Positions 26,265 to 37,409 of a stretch of 64,000 nt of DNA are shown one piece after another. The position numbers were made by a program, and so were the translations under genes. Origin of the DNA: Onchocerca lupi (taxonomy: Eukaryota; Nematoda; Chromadorea; Rhabditida; Onchocercidae); contig JAOVVO010000237.1 of assembly GCA_028564675.1 (NCBI GenBank), forward strand, positions 43,147-107,146, read 5' to 3'. How positions within the stretch are numbered: the stretch's first letter is position 1; each line of letters opens with the position of its first letter. Under the pieces are notes generated by a model. It saw only the letters and a list, made by a program, of their open reading frames with translations, was not told where the DNA came from and did not search any database.

Positions 26265-26515
26265 TAAAAATTGATTTCAGATTAGCTATAGGTATTCGAT
26301 TTCGAGTTAGTTGTTTCAGATTAATCATATATTCATTAATTTCAATTCAAACAACGATTTCGAATTGATTATATACATATTTTTCACATTAGTTACGCAT
26401 ATATATCGATATCAAGTTATATATATAGCTAAAATTGATATTTATATCAATTTCGGACGAATCATATATATATCGATTTCAGATTAAATACGTATTATCG
26501 ATTTGAGATTAGTAA
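26265..26515. repeat. Degenerate tandem repeat around TCGATTTCAGATTA
   Basis: Units with ATCGATTTCAGATTA and ATATATA spacers recur about six times at 35-45 base spacing; divergence is high. Confidence 0.6.
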
Positions 26516-27090
26516 TTTGTGAACTGATGCTGTTGTAATGAAACTTCATATGCTTCAATAATATTTAGCATTAATATTATAACATATTATTCGTTTAAGC
26601 ATTTCTCTACAAGAAATTTTAACTATAATTTAGAATTGATAAATTTCAAAACTGTGCCTTTTCATTATTTAGTAATTTATAGATGACATGCTAATTATTG
26701 ATTTCTTTTTTGTTTATCACAAAAGTTATTTGACATGCCTAAAATAGCATCTCGGCTTTTATTTGTTATTATTAGCTTTTTATGCAGATTATCAAAAGGA
26801 TTAAAAAGCGGATTAAAAAAAAAGAAAAACAAATTTTTGAATAAATTGTTATTAATAAAAGAAGATTTTTTTTTTTCGTGTAATTACTGCTATCAGATTA
26901 AAATTTTAATAATATGGTAGATAACAGCAAGTAAACAAATAAAAAAGAAAAAAAAAGGTAAATGAAAGGAGAACGAAAAATTTCCTTCGTTAATCCTTGA
27001 AAAGTCAATTATATCAATTTTCTTCTCAATGAAGTAATTTTTTCATTTTTTTCATTTCTCTCGTAATTGCATTTTTCTTCCATTCGCAAG

Positions 27091-27133
<43 letters not shown>

Positions 27134-27605
27134 AAAAAAGAATGGAAGAAAGTTTCATTTCGAGTATTTAAACTACTTTCGCACAAATTAAATTTCAATT
27201 TTTGCAATTTCACATTTTAAATTTGATTTATGTTTTCTCATTCGAATTCTTCTTCCATCTAATCTGAACAATATTAAAGAAATTGTAAAAGTAAATTTTT
27301 TCTAAAAAAATAATTTCATAATCTTAATACTTCACTTATCGCTTCATATTTTTTCGTTTGTTTCTTTCTTATTAACTTGATGATTAATTTGCTTTCATTT
27401 TCTCATAACTTGGATATTAATTACTTCATGCCTCTTATTTTAATCAGTAATAATTGAACCTTTAGTTTTTAATTTTTTTAAAATTTTACCTTTTTCAACA
27501 AAAATTCTTTTTCATTTTAAATCCATTTTTTTTAAATTAGAAGTTTTTTTTTGTAACTTCACCTTTTTAATTCTGTTAATTATTTTTATCGAACTTTTTT
27601 CATCA

Positions 27606-28330
27606 TCTAAATAAATAAAAATGTAAGTGGATGCTGTAGTTTGCCACGTAACTTTACAATCTCTTCATCGATTGCTTTCAATTTTGATATAATCTTGCAT
27701 TACAATAGACGTTCTTTTTTATATAGACATACTTTTTTTTACGTATCACGCTCGTGAAAGGCAAAAGCAAGTGAACGAATGAACTTTTTGACCACGCCCT
27801 GTACCATGTCTTTATCAGTGGACTGAATCTATTCGCCACGCCTACTTTCTGCATTCATTTTTACAAAACTTTCAAGTTCTTGACGGATTGATTTGAAATA
27901 TATTCGAATAGGCGCGTTTTTAAATTTCTTCGTTTATTTGTTGCTTTGTAAGGAATGCAATTGCTTTGCAAAAATGACTAGGCCATGATAGTGTATAATG
28001 AAATATTTCGTTCAAGCAAATTATGGAATATCTTTCTGACTTTTAATATTAGGTCGTGTCTTGGATTGCCTCTTTATCGTAAATTTCATTATTCATTTTG
28101 ACCCAACGTTTCAGGTTTTTATACACTGATTTGAAATTTTGACACAACGTTGCATTTAAATAGGTGCACGTTTCCATACAGATATACTTACTTTTTGTTA
28201 CATCTCCGTAAGGATAAACATATTTCCCGCCAAAACGCTGCGATTAAAGACAAACATGAGGATAAACATGTTCCCCGCCAAAATGCGGGAAGGATAGTTT
28301 TTTGCCGGAAGGGTGGTTTCTTAATTTTTA
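27606..28330 (+). mobile_element. Helitron-related fragments, two tandem partial copies
   Basis: Begins TCTAAATAAATAAAAATGTAAG at 27606, like the 15074 end. The following sequence (TTTTTTATATAGACATACTT, CTCGTGAAAGGCAAAAGCAAGTGAA, TTTTTGACC) is colinear with 15180-15260. A second, related start lies near 28130 (ACAACGTTGCATTTAAATAGGTGC...GATATACTTACTTTTTGTTAC). No replicase ORF is visible. The part around 28215-28295 has two direct copies of GGATAAACAT.TT(C)CCCGCCAAAA. Confidence 0.6.
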
Positions 28331-28586
28331 GTTCGCTTAGAAATAAAATACATTTTCGATTTTGTGTTTTTCCATCAGATGTACTGTTGTTGACATATGC
28401 CAAATTATATATAATTAAATTGTCAAGTGTCAATTTTATATCGACGCAAGAAGATTACGTAAAATCTTTGTTACGTCAATTTGCCAAATTCTAATACACA
28501 TTATCATTTTACAAATATTATGTATAATTGAGGTTACGTAAGATAACTTACTATATCACTGCTTTTATTCCATTATCATTCATGGA

Positions 28587-28708
28587 CATTACGTATCATT
28601 CCATAAAGATTATGTATCATTTCATAAAAGTTACGTGTCACTTTATGAAGGTTACGCATCATTTCATGAAGGTTATGTATCACGTATCACTTCATAAAGG
28701 TTACGTGA
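28587..28708 (+). repeat. 21-base minisatellite in an open frame
   Basis: Five to six copies of TTACGTATCATTTCATAAAGG. The 21-base unit keeps a frame reading YHFIKVT-like heptads within 28528-28746; no start context or family supports a real gene. Confidence 0.8.
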
Positions 28709-29129
28709 GATCAAGCATTAATTGCCTCTTATTTAAAAGTATATGAAAATTTACAACATTTATTTCGCAACATCGACCAACCAAAACTCTTACTAAAAGA
28801 TAAACAATTTGAAAATTTGAATGAAAAAGAAAAAGTTTTTCAAAAATTTCCAAAAAATTTTTTAATTGATATTTTAAATGAAATTAATATCAATTCCAAA
28901 CTTTATCTATTTCATTTTTTTCTTGTCAGTTTTAGATATTATGAATTAATAGCTAACAAATAATATGCATTCCTTAATTTTCAATAAATTTCTAACCCTT
29001 AAAATTTCCATTTTTTTTAATCGAATTTTAATTAAATTTTCATTCTTCACTTTTTAATTTTATCAATTTTTTTAATCAAAAAGGGGAAAAACCACCTCAA
29101 CACTTTTTCGAAATGTTTTATGTAAAATG

Positions 29130-29240
29130 ACAAGCATACAGACGGATACACATGACAGACAGATAGACGGGCAGACAGACAGACACACACACACACCATG
29201 AAGACATGTCAATTCTGTATCTGTCTGTCTGTCTGACTTG
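29130..29240. repeat. Inverted GACA/TGTC microsatellites with (CA)n
   Basis: (GACA)n and (CA)n at 29150-29195 face (CTGT)n at 29219-29235, so the arms can pair around a loop of about 30 bases. Likely replication-derived simple sequence. Confidence 0.75.
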
Positions 29241-29329
29241 TTCACAATGTATCGATTGGACGTAGTATGTTCGAGAGTTGTTGTATTGTCTGCTCTGGTT
29301 GATTATGAGCTTTGTGTGTGCATTATTGA

Positions 29330-31260
29330 ATTTTCATTTGAGTTCATATAAGTATTTATATATCAAATTATATGGGTACACGTATGAACACGTGAAAATA
29401 CGTGAGTTCGGAATACACCCATGTATATGGATGTGCTTTCTTTTTTAGATATTTTTAATGCCGTAGGTGAGAATGCAGGGTACGTGTGCATACGTGTTTT
29501 AACATATATATGCGTTAGAAATTGCCTTCATTATATTTGTAATATATGTATACAATATACGTGAAATATATGTTACGTACACGTACGCATACTTACATGC
29601 TGCATATAACATTTATACCATATGTACATGTAGTGTGATTTCATATACATTATTTAGATTTCGTTTAAGAAAAATTGTAAAACTTCTTTATGGTGATAAC
29701 GTTACTGTGATAATGAAGAAATGTGGCAGAAGTGTGATAAAAACAATGCAACATATCGATCAACGTGATCACCATGTAATCACGTGTAATAGTTTTTCGA
29801 GAAATCATTTGGGAGTGAATCGACCTTACCTTTTAGATTTCAGATGAGCACCGTGTAACAGAATTGATAATTAATCTACTTATCAGAAAAATATTAATCT
29901 TTCATTTGATCATTCAGAAAATTTTTAATTAATCGATAATTGGTTTGAAATATATATATTAACTTCATTTACTTTATTAAAACTCGAATATGTATTTTAT
30001 GATGATTGATGGCGAAAAGCGATGAAACGATGACTTGTATGATTGCTAAAAGGATCAAAGGTCAGTTTAGACCAGATAATCTTATCTAACATCTCTACCA
30101 ACATAATTAGTTTTCATTGTTATTTTGATAGTTCTAAAAGCATAATTTATAACAGTAATTGACATATTTTGGAATATCGAATTTCACATTTGTTATAATT
30201 TTGACTTTATATAGATTATTCCGGATTTCGTAACAATTTATAAATAACGTATTTTACGTAATACTTCTAGATCGCTTGATGTAAGCAGATTCCTCTGATA
30301 GCGTGAAGTTGATATTGTTACTTCTTTGATTCATTCTTGCAAATTTTCATGTCATAAAAACGTATAACTTTTATGAATAAGTTATCATTTTCTTTCAGAT
30401 ATCTTTCTCTTATTTTTCCCGATATGCAACGATTTTATTTTGTTCTTTTGATGACCTTTGACAAATGTTTATGAATTTTCAATGTATTGGATGATTTAAA
30501 TTCGCCTGATATATATCTTGCGATAATATATGTAAGTAAGATGTAGAAATTCTACGAACATACTGTTTTATTTGAAGCAGCACTAATAAACTGTTTTTTA
30601 TTAATTTTAAAACAATTTTTAGATAATTTTAAAATACTTTTCAGTTATTATTATTATCCGTTTAGTATTTAGCGTTGACAGGGATGTGTGATGAATATCA
30701 ATGATATAGTTTTGAAATGGTATTAAAAATCATTTCACAATATTTCCTGCTTCACAACATATATTTTAAAATGTTAAAATTATCGCCTTTTTTTTTTAAT
30801 TTTTTTTTCTTATAGCAGCTATGACGAGTAGAAGTTACTGCTCACTAGAGGTAATTGTCGTCAAAATCACGATATTTTTGGTTTAAATAAATTAAACAGA
30901 TAAATTTTCATAATCTAGGAAATTTCTGGATATAATTAAATTAAATTAACATTTCTTGAAATTAAGCGTGTTCTATCAATTCACAAATATTAAATGTCAT
31001 TTTTAAATACTGGCGTCATCTCGTTGATTGACCTAATACTGGACTGTTTAAAAAAGATATGAAAAACAGGTTTGTTAATGGATAAGGTTTAATTCAGTCA
31101 AACAATTGTTATTGAGATGCGAAAGACAAAGGTCATATGTTCATAGGTTCAGTTATTTCTGTTCTATAAAACTTTTCCAATAGAGAGAGAGAAGAGAGAG
31201 AAAGAAAGGGAAAGTATGATATCGTTAAAAGTGCACAATGAACTTTACTGATGTATTATC
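29330..31260. other. Non-coding region with ACGTG motifs and one candidate exon
   Basis: 29370-29640 is dense in ACGTG/CACGTG and TACGTA. A 70-codon frame (29635-29847) is unlike known families. At 30831 a long T-rich tract ending TTATAG is followed by CAGCT, ATG and nine more codons (MTSRSYCSLE) and then a gtaatt donor, so 30836-30865 has the form of a short first exon, but no partner exon fits in frame. Confidence 0.3.
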
Positions 31261-31261
31261 A

Positions 31262-31490
31262 TTGGAAATATATTCTCATTTGTTCATATAATGTCAGAAT
31301 TTCATTGAACTAAATCATATTTAGGATATTCTCGATGTGAAACTTTCGAAAACATTCTCATGGTTTGGATAGTTTTGGAATTTTGTTCCTGTGATATCAT
31401 CAAAAGCGTGATATTCTCATCTGATCGTATAATATCAGAATCTCACTGAAATGGATTATATTTCAGGTATTGTCGATGTAACTCTCAGTA
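31262..31490 (+). repeat. Direct duplication, period about 141 bases
   Basis: TATTCTCATTTGTTCATATAATGTCAGAATTTCATTGAA at 31271 (read in two parts) recurs diverged at 31412, with matching flanks (TATTCTCGATGT / TATTGTCGATGT). Confidence 0.75.
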
Positions 31491-31680
31491 GTAATCACGT
31501 AATTCGGGTAATCTTGGAGATAATTTAATCATAACTTACTTGACAAATTTATAAAGTATCTTGCTGACTTTCTTATGGGTATATTTTATATCTATTAATT
31601 CAGGTAAAGCGAATAATGAAAGGAAATAAAATTTTTCAATATATATCGTATAATTTAACCCAACAATATATCATTATGTT

Positions 31681-31812
31681 CTATCATTATCATTCTATAC
31701 TAAGCATTAATGATGATGCTTCGCACACCTGTTCTATCATTATCAGTCTACACCAAGCAATAATGGATGATACTTCGCGCACCTGTCCTATCATTATTAT
31801 TCTCTATCAAAC
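31681..31812 (+). repeat. 54-base minisatellite in an open frame
   Basis: Two full and one partial copy, starting at 31681, 31734 and 31788, with CTATCATTATCA, CTTCGCACACCTGT and related blocks. The unit equals 18 codons and lies in the 31616-31828 open frame; coding status is unproven. Confidence 0.8.
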
Positions 31813-31910
31813 AACCAATCAAGAATAAATCAGTAAATTGTTATTGAAAGGTGACTAAAAAAAGTTCTGGAATATTTTTTGTTTCAAATTTTAATCTTTT
31901 TTCTTTCAGG

Positions 31911-31985
31911 AATTCATGAGGAGAGGAACGATTTAAAGAGCAAGAAAAAAACTGGCCTAAAATACTTACGCCAATTTTTAGCTTA
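31911..31985 (+). CDS. Candidate terminal exon of an unidentified gene
   Basis: A strong acceptor (TTTTTTCTTTCAG) is followed by a frame reading IHEERNDLKSKKKTGLKYLR, then QFLA and TAG, with AATAAA within ten bases after the stop. This has the form of a 3' exon, but no upstream exon in a matching phase was found (30836-30865 is phase 0, this needs one leftover base). The minus strand has an equally long open frame. Confidence 0.25.
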
Positions 31986-32793
31986 GCGACTAATAAATGG
32001 AATCTTGAAATTAATCTTGAAACAATTTTCAAACTTTTCGTTTTTAAAGATTGTTTTTCTTAACTCATAATTTTTTTTGCAAAATTTTTTTTTCTCGAAG
32101 TACAAATCAAATTGCTATATTATACTGATTAAAATATGAAATAAATAAGTATTAAAGGAACAAAAAAGAGGGGCGGAATTTGCCCAATTGTTATTTTTAA
32201 AAACATCAATTTAACTTCTGTCATCGTGGATGCAACAGAACGAAGAGATAAAAGAAAGAATGAGATTTTATCATTTTCAATGAAAAACAAGTTGACTAAT
32301 ATTAATCATAGCTATAAAATAAGTGATTTTGCAAGAATAAAATGGAAAAGAAAAAAAAAAACTTTATAAACGGATGTGTTAATCTTAAGGATGTTAATCT
32401 TTTTCTTTTTTTTCTTGCTCTTTCTCGAAATGAGTTTTGAATTGTATATTCACATGATTAACCTTTTATTATTCATCCCTTTCCAGTCCTTTTTTTTGAT
32501 TTCTATTCATGCATAAGTTACAGTAATCTTTTGAGAATTTTAATTATTTCAATTTTATCAGAAATATTGCATTTCTTTTTCTTCTTTATTTTCATTTCAC
32601 TTCTACTTTTTTTCTTCAGATCACGAAAGTAAATTATATTATTACCTATTATTATGGTAAATTTCATTTCTCGTAAAATGATGTATTAACATTAGTATAA
32701 ATTCTCGGTTATTGTGTGAAAAAGTTGAATTTAAATTGCTCATATTTGTTTACTATCTCATGAGAAATCGTAATTCAATTATTTCAGATGAAT

Positions 32794-32795
<2 letters not shown>

Positions 32796-32842
<47 letters not shown>
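32796..32842. repeat. Homopolymer run of 47 T
   Basis: Longest homopolymer in the window, flanked by ATGG and AGAC. True length is uncertain because such runs are error-prone in sequencing. Confidence 0.9.
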
Positions 32843-32845
<3 letters not shown>

Positions 32846-34643
32846 CAAGTCTTCATTTTGATTAAATTTTCGGAACTAGTTTCTACGATATTGCATTATT
32901 AACTCGCAAATAATTACGTCAGAAGTTTGTCATTTCTTTCCTTTTATCCTTTTTTATCTATTTTTTGTATTTTTCATTTTTAAATGAAAGAAGGTAAAAC
33001 TAAAATAAGTATATACTTTCTGTTTCATTAACAAATCTCATTTTTAATACATTTTTTTTATGGCATTAAATTAAAACACAAAACTAAATTTATCCTTATC
33101 ATTTTAAAAACATTTTATGTTTGTTTAAATGATAATGAAACCTTATTATTATCATTTTTTAAATACATATTTATAATTATATGTAATTTATATAATTTTG
33201 AGAATTTCAAAGATAAGAAGGTATTTTAATATTAAAACAATTCCATACTAAGCTTGCATGTATTTACATAGTTATCATTCATCTGTTTTTTATCTTTGAA
33301 ATTTATAAATCATATAATTAGTTAAAAATAAGAATTTTTTGAAGTTTCTTTTAGTGTTTATAATTCCTTATTTGCCTTTAGTAATTTCTCCATTTCTTTT
33401 TTCATTTTATTTTTTAAAAAAATTAAATTGTATCAGTTTTTTTTTTTTTTTTTTTTTTTTGTGGGAAGTTGTGCGTGATATGATTTATATGATGAATAAT
33501 GAATATCAAAGAATGAATATATATATATATATATGTTAATCTTATATGTCATCATTGATTTGCATTTAGCATCTTCTCTGTCCCTTTGAATCAAAATTTT
33601 GTATCCTTTCTTATACTATATATTGTAGAGGATATGTTGAAATAGATTATTTTGGTTTCATCTTGTTTATTTTGAATTTTTATAGAGAATGGATGAAATT
33701 ATAATGAGAATATTTTTTTTGCAAAATTTTAGAATAAACAATCTCATTATAAATGATTGGATATAGGAATTATTTTTAAGTTGAAATATGATAAGTAAAT
33801 ATTTATCCGATTCATTTTAAAGATATCAGTAAAAGTGATTGTTTTCCTTGTTGTATGTATTTATTTAATGATATTGCAGCCAAAATATGTGCTGATATTT
33901 GATAATACATTATTTTATTACAATATCAGGAAAATTGTCCGATGGTGAAATGTCAACTTATGGTAGTATCACATTTAACGAATTCAATGGAAATTTCTCG
34001 CTCTCTTTGACCTAGTTTAAGGATTCAGATGAAACCTTTCATTATCAGTATTATTTATTTTTCTGATTTGTTCTATTAGTTGATCAGTTGATAATTTTTA
34101 TTTTTGATTGTTAAATACATTCAACTGTTTTGTTACTTTTGAAATTAGCTTTAATTTTCAGTATTGATTTCAAAAAGATATCGGGAAAGTATAATTTTCA
34201 TTTTATAAAATCACTTGATTTTCAAAATCAATTAATTGATTTCCAATTTTTCAGAATTAATTTTTCATAAGGAAATGAAAAAGGAAAAAAAAAAAACATT
34301 TGTGTCACATACAATTTGTTCAGAAACCATTCGTTGGCAATTAACTAGAATCGAGAAGAAAAAGGCGTAAATATATCATTTTTTCTTTCTTTTTTTTTTT
34401 TCATTTTTCGAAAAATAATACTCTTTTCTTTTTTCGTTTTATTTTTTTTTACAAAAAAAGTACTCTTCTTTTTTCGATTAATTTTTTTTCTATAAAAGAA
34501 ACAATGCTCTTTTTTCTTTTCTTTTTTTCTTTATTTCATAAAAATTTGAGGAAATAAGGTTTACTATGTTTGTAAACCTTTTTTTTGATCCAATTTAAGT
34601 TTTTTTTTCTTTTTTGTTTTGTTTTTTTTTAAGTCGAAATATA

Positions 34644-34644
<1 letters not shown>

Positions 34645-34686
<42 letters not shown>
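34645..34686. repeat. (TA)n microsatellite
   Basis: About 21 uninterrupted TA units, 300 bases before a Helitron end fragment. Confidence 0.95.
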
Positions 34687-34687
<1 letters not shown>

Positions 34688-34983
34688 GTTGTAAATGTTT
34701 TTTCAATTTTGTTTTTTACCAATCATTATACTTAACATTTGTACAACATAACACACACACACACACACAACATAACAAAAACAATAATACACGACATAAC
34801 ACACGCACACATATACGTATGTATAAAAACAGAAAATAGAAATTGTTATTTAATAATGAATGGTATCTAAAGGAAAAGGTTTGAAAATTCTAGATTAGCA
34901 TTTTTCATTTCATTTTCAATAAGCAGTTATTGTAAAATAGTACATATTATTCTTCTAAGGTTTGTTTATTTATTTTTTTCCTA

Positions 34984-35175
34984 TTAGCTGAATACGGCCC
35001 TGCTTCACGTACCCGGTCCAATTGGTATCTATATAAATGTAAATGTTCGTTTGTTCAAAATCTTAAATCTTAATCGAAAATTTTAAACACGCATCTTTTC
35101 TATTTAAAAAACACGCGCTTATTCGAATGCAACGTTGTATCAGAACTTCGAATCAATCGGAGAAGAATTTGAAAC
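34984..35175 (+). mobile_element. Helitron-related end fragment
   Basis: TCTATATAAATGTAAATGTTCGTTTGTTCAAAATCTT in two consecutive pieces from 35028 matches the inverted right end at 16675-16722. A block TTAGCTGAATACGGCCCTGCTTCACG before it matches TAGCTGAATCGACCACGCTTCGTG at 16725. CGAATGCAACGTTGTATCAGAA at about 35118 matches 16565-16590. Short, without coding potential, and flanked by (TA)n and (CA)n tracts. Confidence 0.6.
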
Positions 35176-37409
35176 GTTTTGTAGTAAGTAACAAGATATT
35201 TATTTTCCAGTTTATAATGCAAAAAATATAAATAACAGATATTATTTTGTAGTAGAGTAAATATGCTGTGACAAAAATGATGAAAGTTAAAAAATATATA
35301 TTATATTTGACGATATGTTATGAAAAATCATTAAAATGACAAATTATAGATTTTTGTTTTGTTTTATCATAATTTGTTTTAATTTTTTTTTATTTAGGAA
35401 ATTTTTGATAATATTCGAATGATAATTAAATATCATTAGATTTTTTAAAATATATTTCTGCTTATTATTTTTTTCATGTATTTTGGTATTTTTTCATAGG
35501 TTTCAGTATATATTTCATGTATCATATATTTTGATTTTTATAGCATCAGTTTGCGATATATTTTAATAATATATTCAATTTTATTTAAATTTCATACTGA
35601 GAAACTATAAAAGTAATAATGGATCGATGACAATAATTATAAATAAATTAATTGAATTGTTTTATAGTGAATGTCTTCAACTTATTAATCCGATTGTTAG
35701 TTTATTTCAAACTTGAATATGATTTTAGCTTTTGTTAATAATTCATTGCGAAATTTTTAACTTTCTTCATTGAGAAATTGAAAAATGAGTGATTTTTGGT
35801 GAAAGAAGAAAAAAAAACTGAAACAAGAAACTGGTTTGTTGTTGTCCTTTTTTTTTTATCTTTTTTTTTATTTGTTTAAAAGGGCAATTTTATGTGTCAT
35901 CATTCCTGGAATAGAAAATATGACAACAAACATAAGTGAAGAAGAATTTGTTATTATTATCATCATCAGTTGTCCAGGTTAATCATTTTGTTCCTTAGAA
36001 TCATTTCTTTTTTTTTTTTTCTTTTTTTCATTTTCAATGTCCAGAATTGAAAACATCCAAAATTAGGTTTCCGGCTTTTAGAAATATATCCATCTTGATT
36101 TTTTCCGGATTGTAGATCGAGAAGTTGAGATGAGATGAAATACTTTATCAAAATGTTATATATATGATAAGCAGATGATTATTATTATCACCGATGGAAA
36201 TTTGATTTTTTTTACTAGCGAATTCAGTTGCATATTATGGATTAAATCATTGTCTATTTTACAAATTATTCACAATTTTTTATATTTTGAATTGGACCAA
36301 AATTAGACTATTCGATAAGTGATTAATTTTCCATTTATATCATTAATAAACTTTATATAAAACATAAGAATGAGGTTAGATAGCCAAATAATCTCTGATA
36401 GAAATTAACAGTCCGAAATAGTTTTTAGCCTATATTAATTGTTTACGAAATGGATCATATTTATGAGAGAGGGGAAGATTTCAATTTCTGTATCATTCTT
36501 GATCAGAAATTTTAATTAATTTTTAATTTATAAAAATAATTTATTTGTTTATAGATAATAATTAACCGCAAATAGAATGTTTTGTCGGATTCTAGACAGA
36601 TCATTATGAATAACAGTTACTTTAGATACGAACTCTAAATATTTTTTTTTTAAGTATATAACAATTTTGTCTGTTTGATTATTCCGGTCTTATTATCTTA
36701 TTTCCGTTTATTATATTCATTCGTAGTTAGTTTTATGAAAATTTCTTATTGATTTCTATAACCTAACAAATAATAATTAACAGCAATACTATTTCCGATG
36801 CAATTCAACCAGTAGTTTAATTGATTTTTCTCTTGATTTGATGATAATTGAAATATTCATGAAAAGGGCTGGAACCCGCATATACGCGTACACGCACCAA
36901 GGCACGCACGCATGCTCGGATATATGACAAATAACTTGCATTCGTTATAGAATTCTTCAGATTAGACAAACGGTCGTTTTATATGCTAATTTTGTAAATT
37001 TTTTATCCTTTTACTTTATTTTAAATAAAACATATGTTTACCTGTAATAATATCTATACGAATAAAGTTGTAATTAGAATGCTGAGTAGAAAAACTTGAT
37101 GATTTATTAATTTAATTTATTTTCCAAAATTAAATATATTTATTGCGTATAACTTATTCACTCAATTAATACTAATTCGATTTTTTGCATTACATCATAC
37201 ATTGTATATTTTGACATATTCTATGCGTATATTACATCGAGTTTATGATGCATGAAGTTAAAATAAGCTAAAATAAATAATTATATTTTCTAGTTTTCAA
37301 TCATATAAGTGCCGTGGTGTGTTTTCGTCACATTTTACCTGTGATATTTCATTATTTTCATCCTGCCAATATACTATTCTTGCGGTTTAAACGAGAAAAT
37401 TTTTTGACA
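35176..37409 (+). other. Region upstream of ubc-3
   Basis: A/T-rich without recognised exons. Probably holds the ubc-3 promoter; a G+C-richer patch at 36885-36920 (ACGCGTACACGCACC) stands out, but no core promoter element can be assigned. Confidence 0.45.

Larger units (their letters stand above)
21477..27605. other. Gene-free A/T-rich region after AP-2
   Basis: No coding exon could be supported. It contains three degenerate minisatellite-like blocks (listed separately) and a run of 38 A at 27091-27128. Frames such as 26735-26920 and 23522-23734 are low-complexity. Confidence 0.65.
32040..34980. other. A/T-rich intergenic region
   Basis: No gene supported. Contains a run of 47 T (32796-32842), another T run near 33438-33460, a (TA)n tract (34645-34686) and a (CA)n tract (34750-34769). 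Confidence 0.7.
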
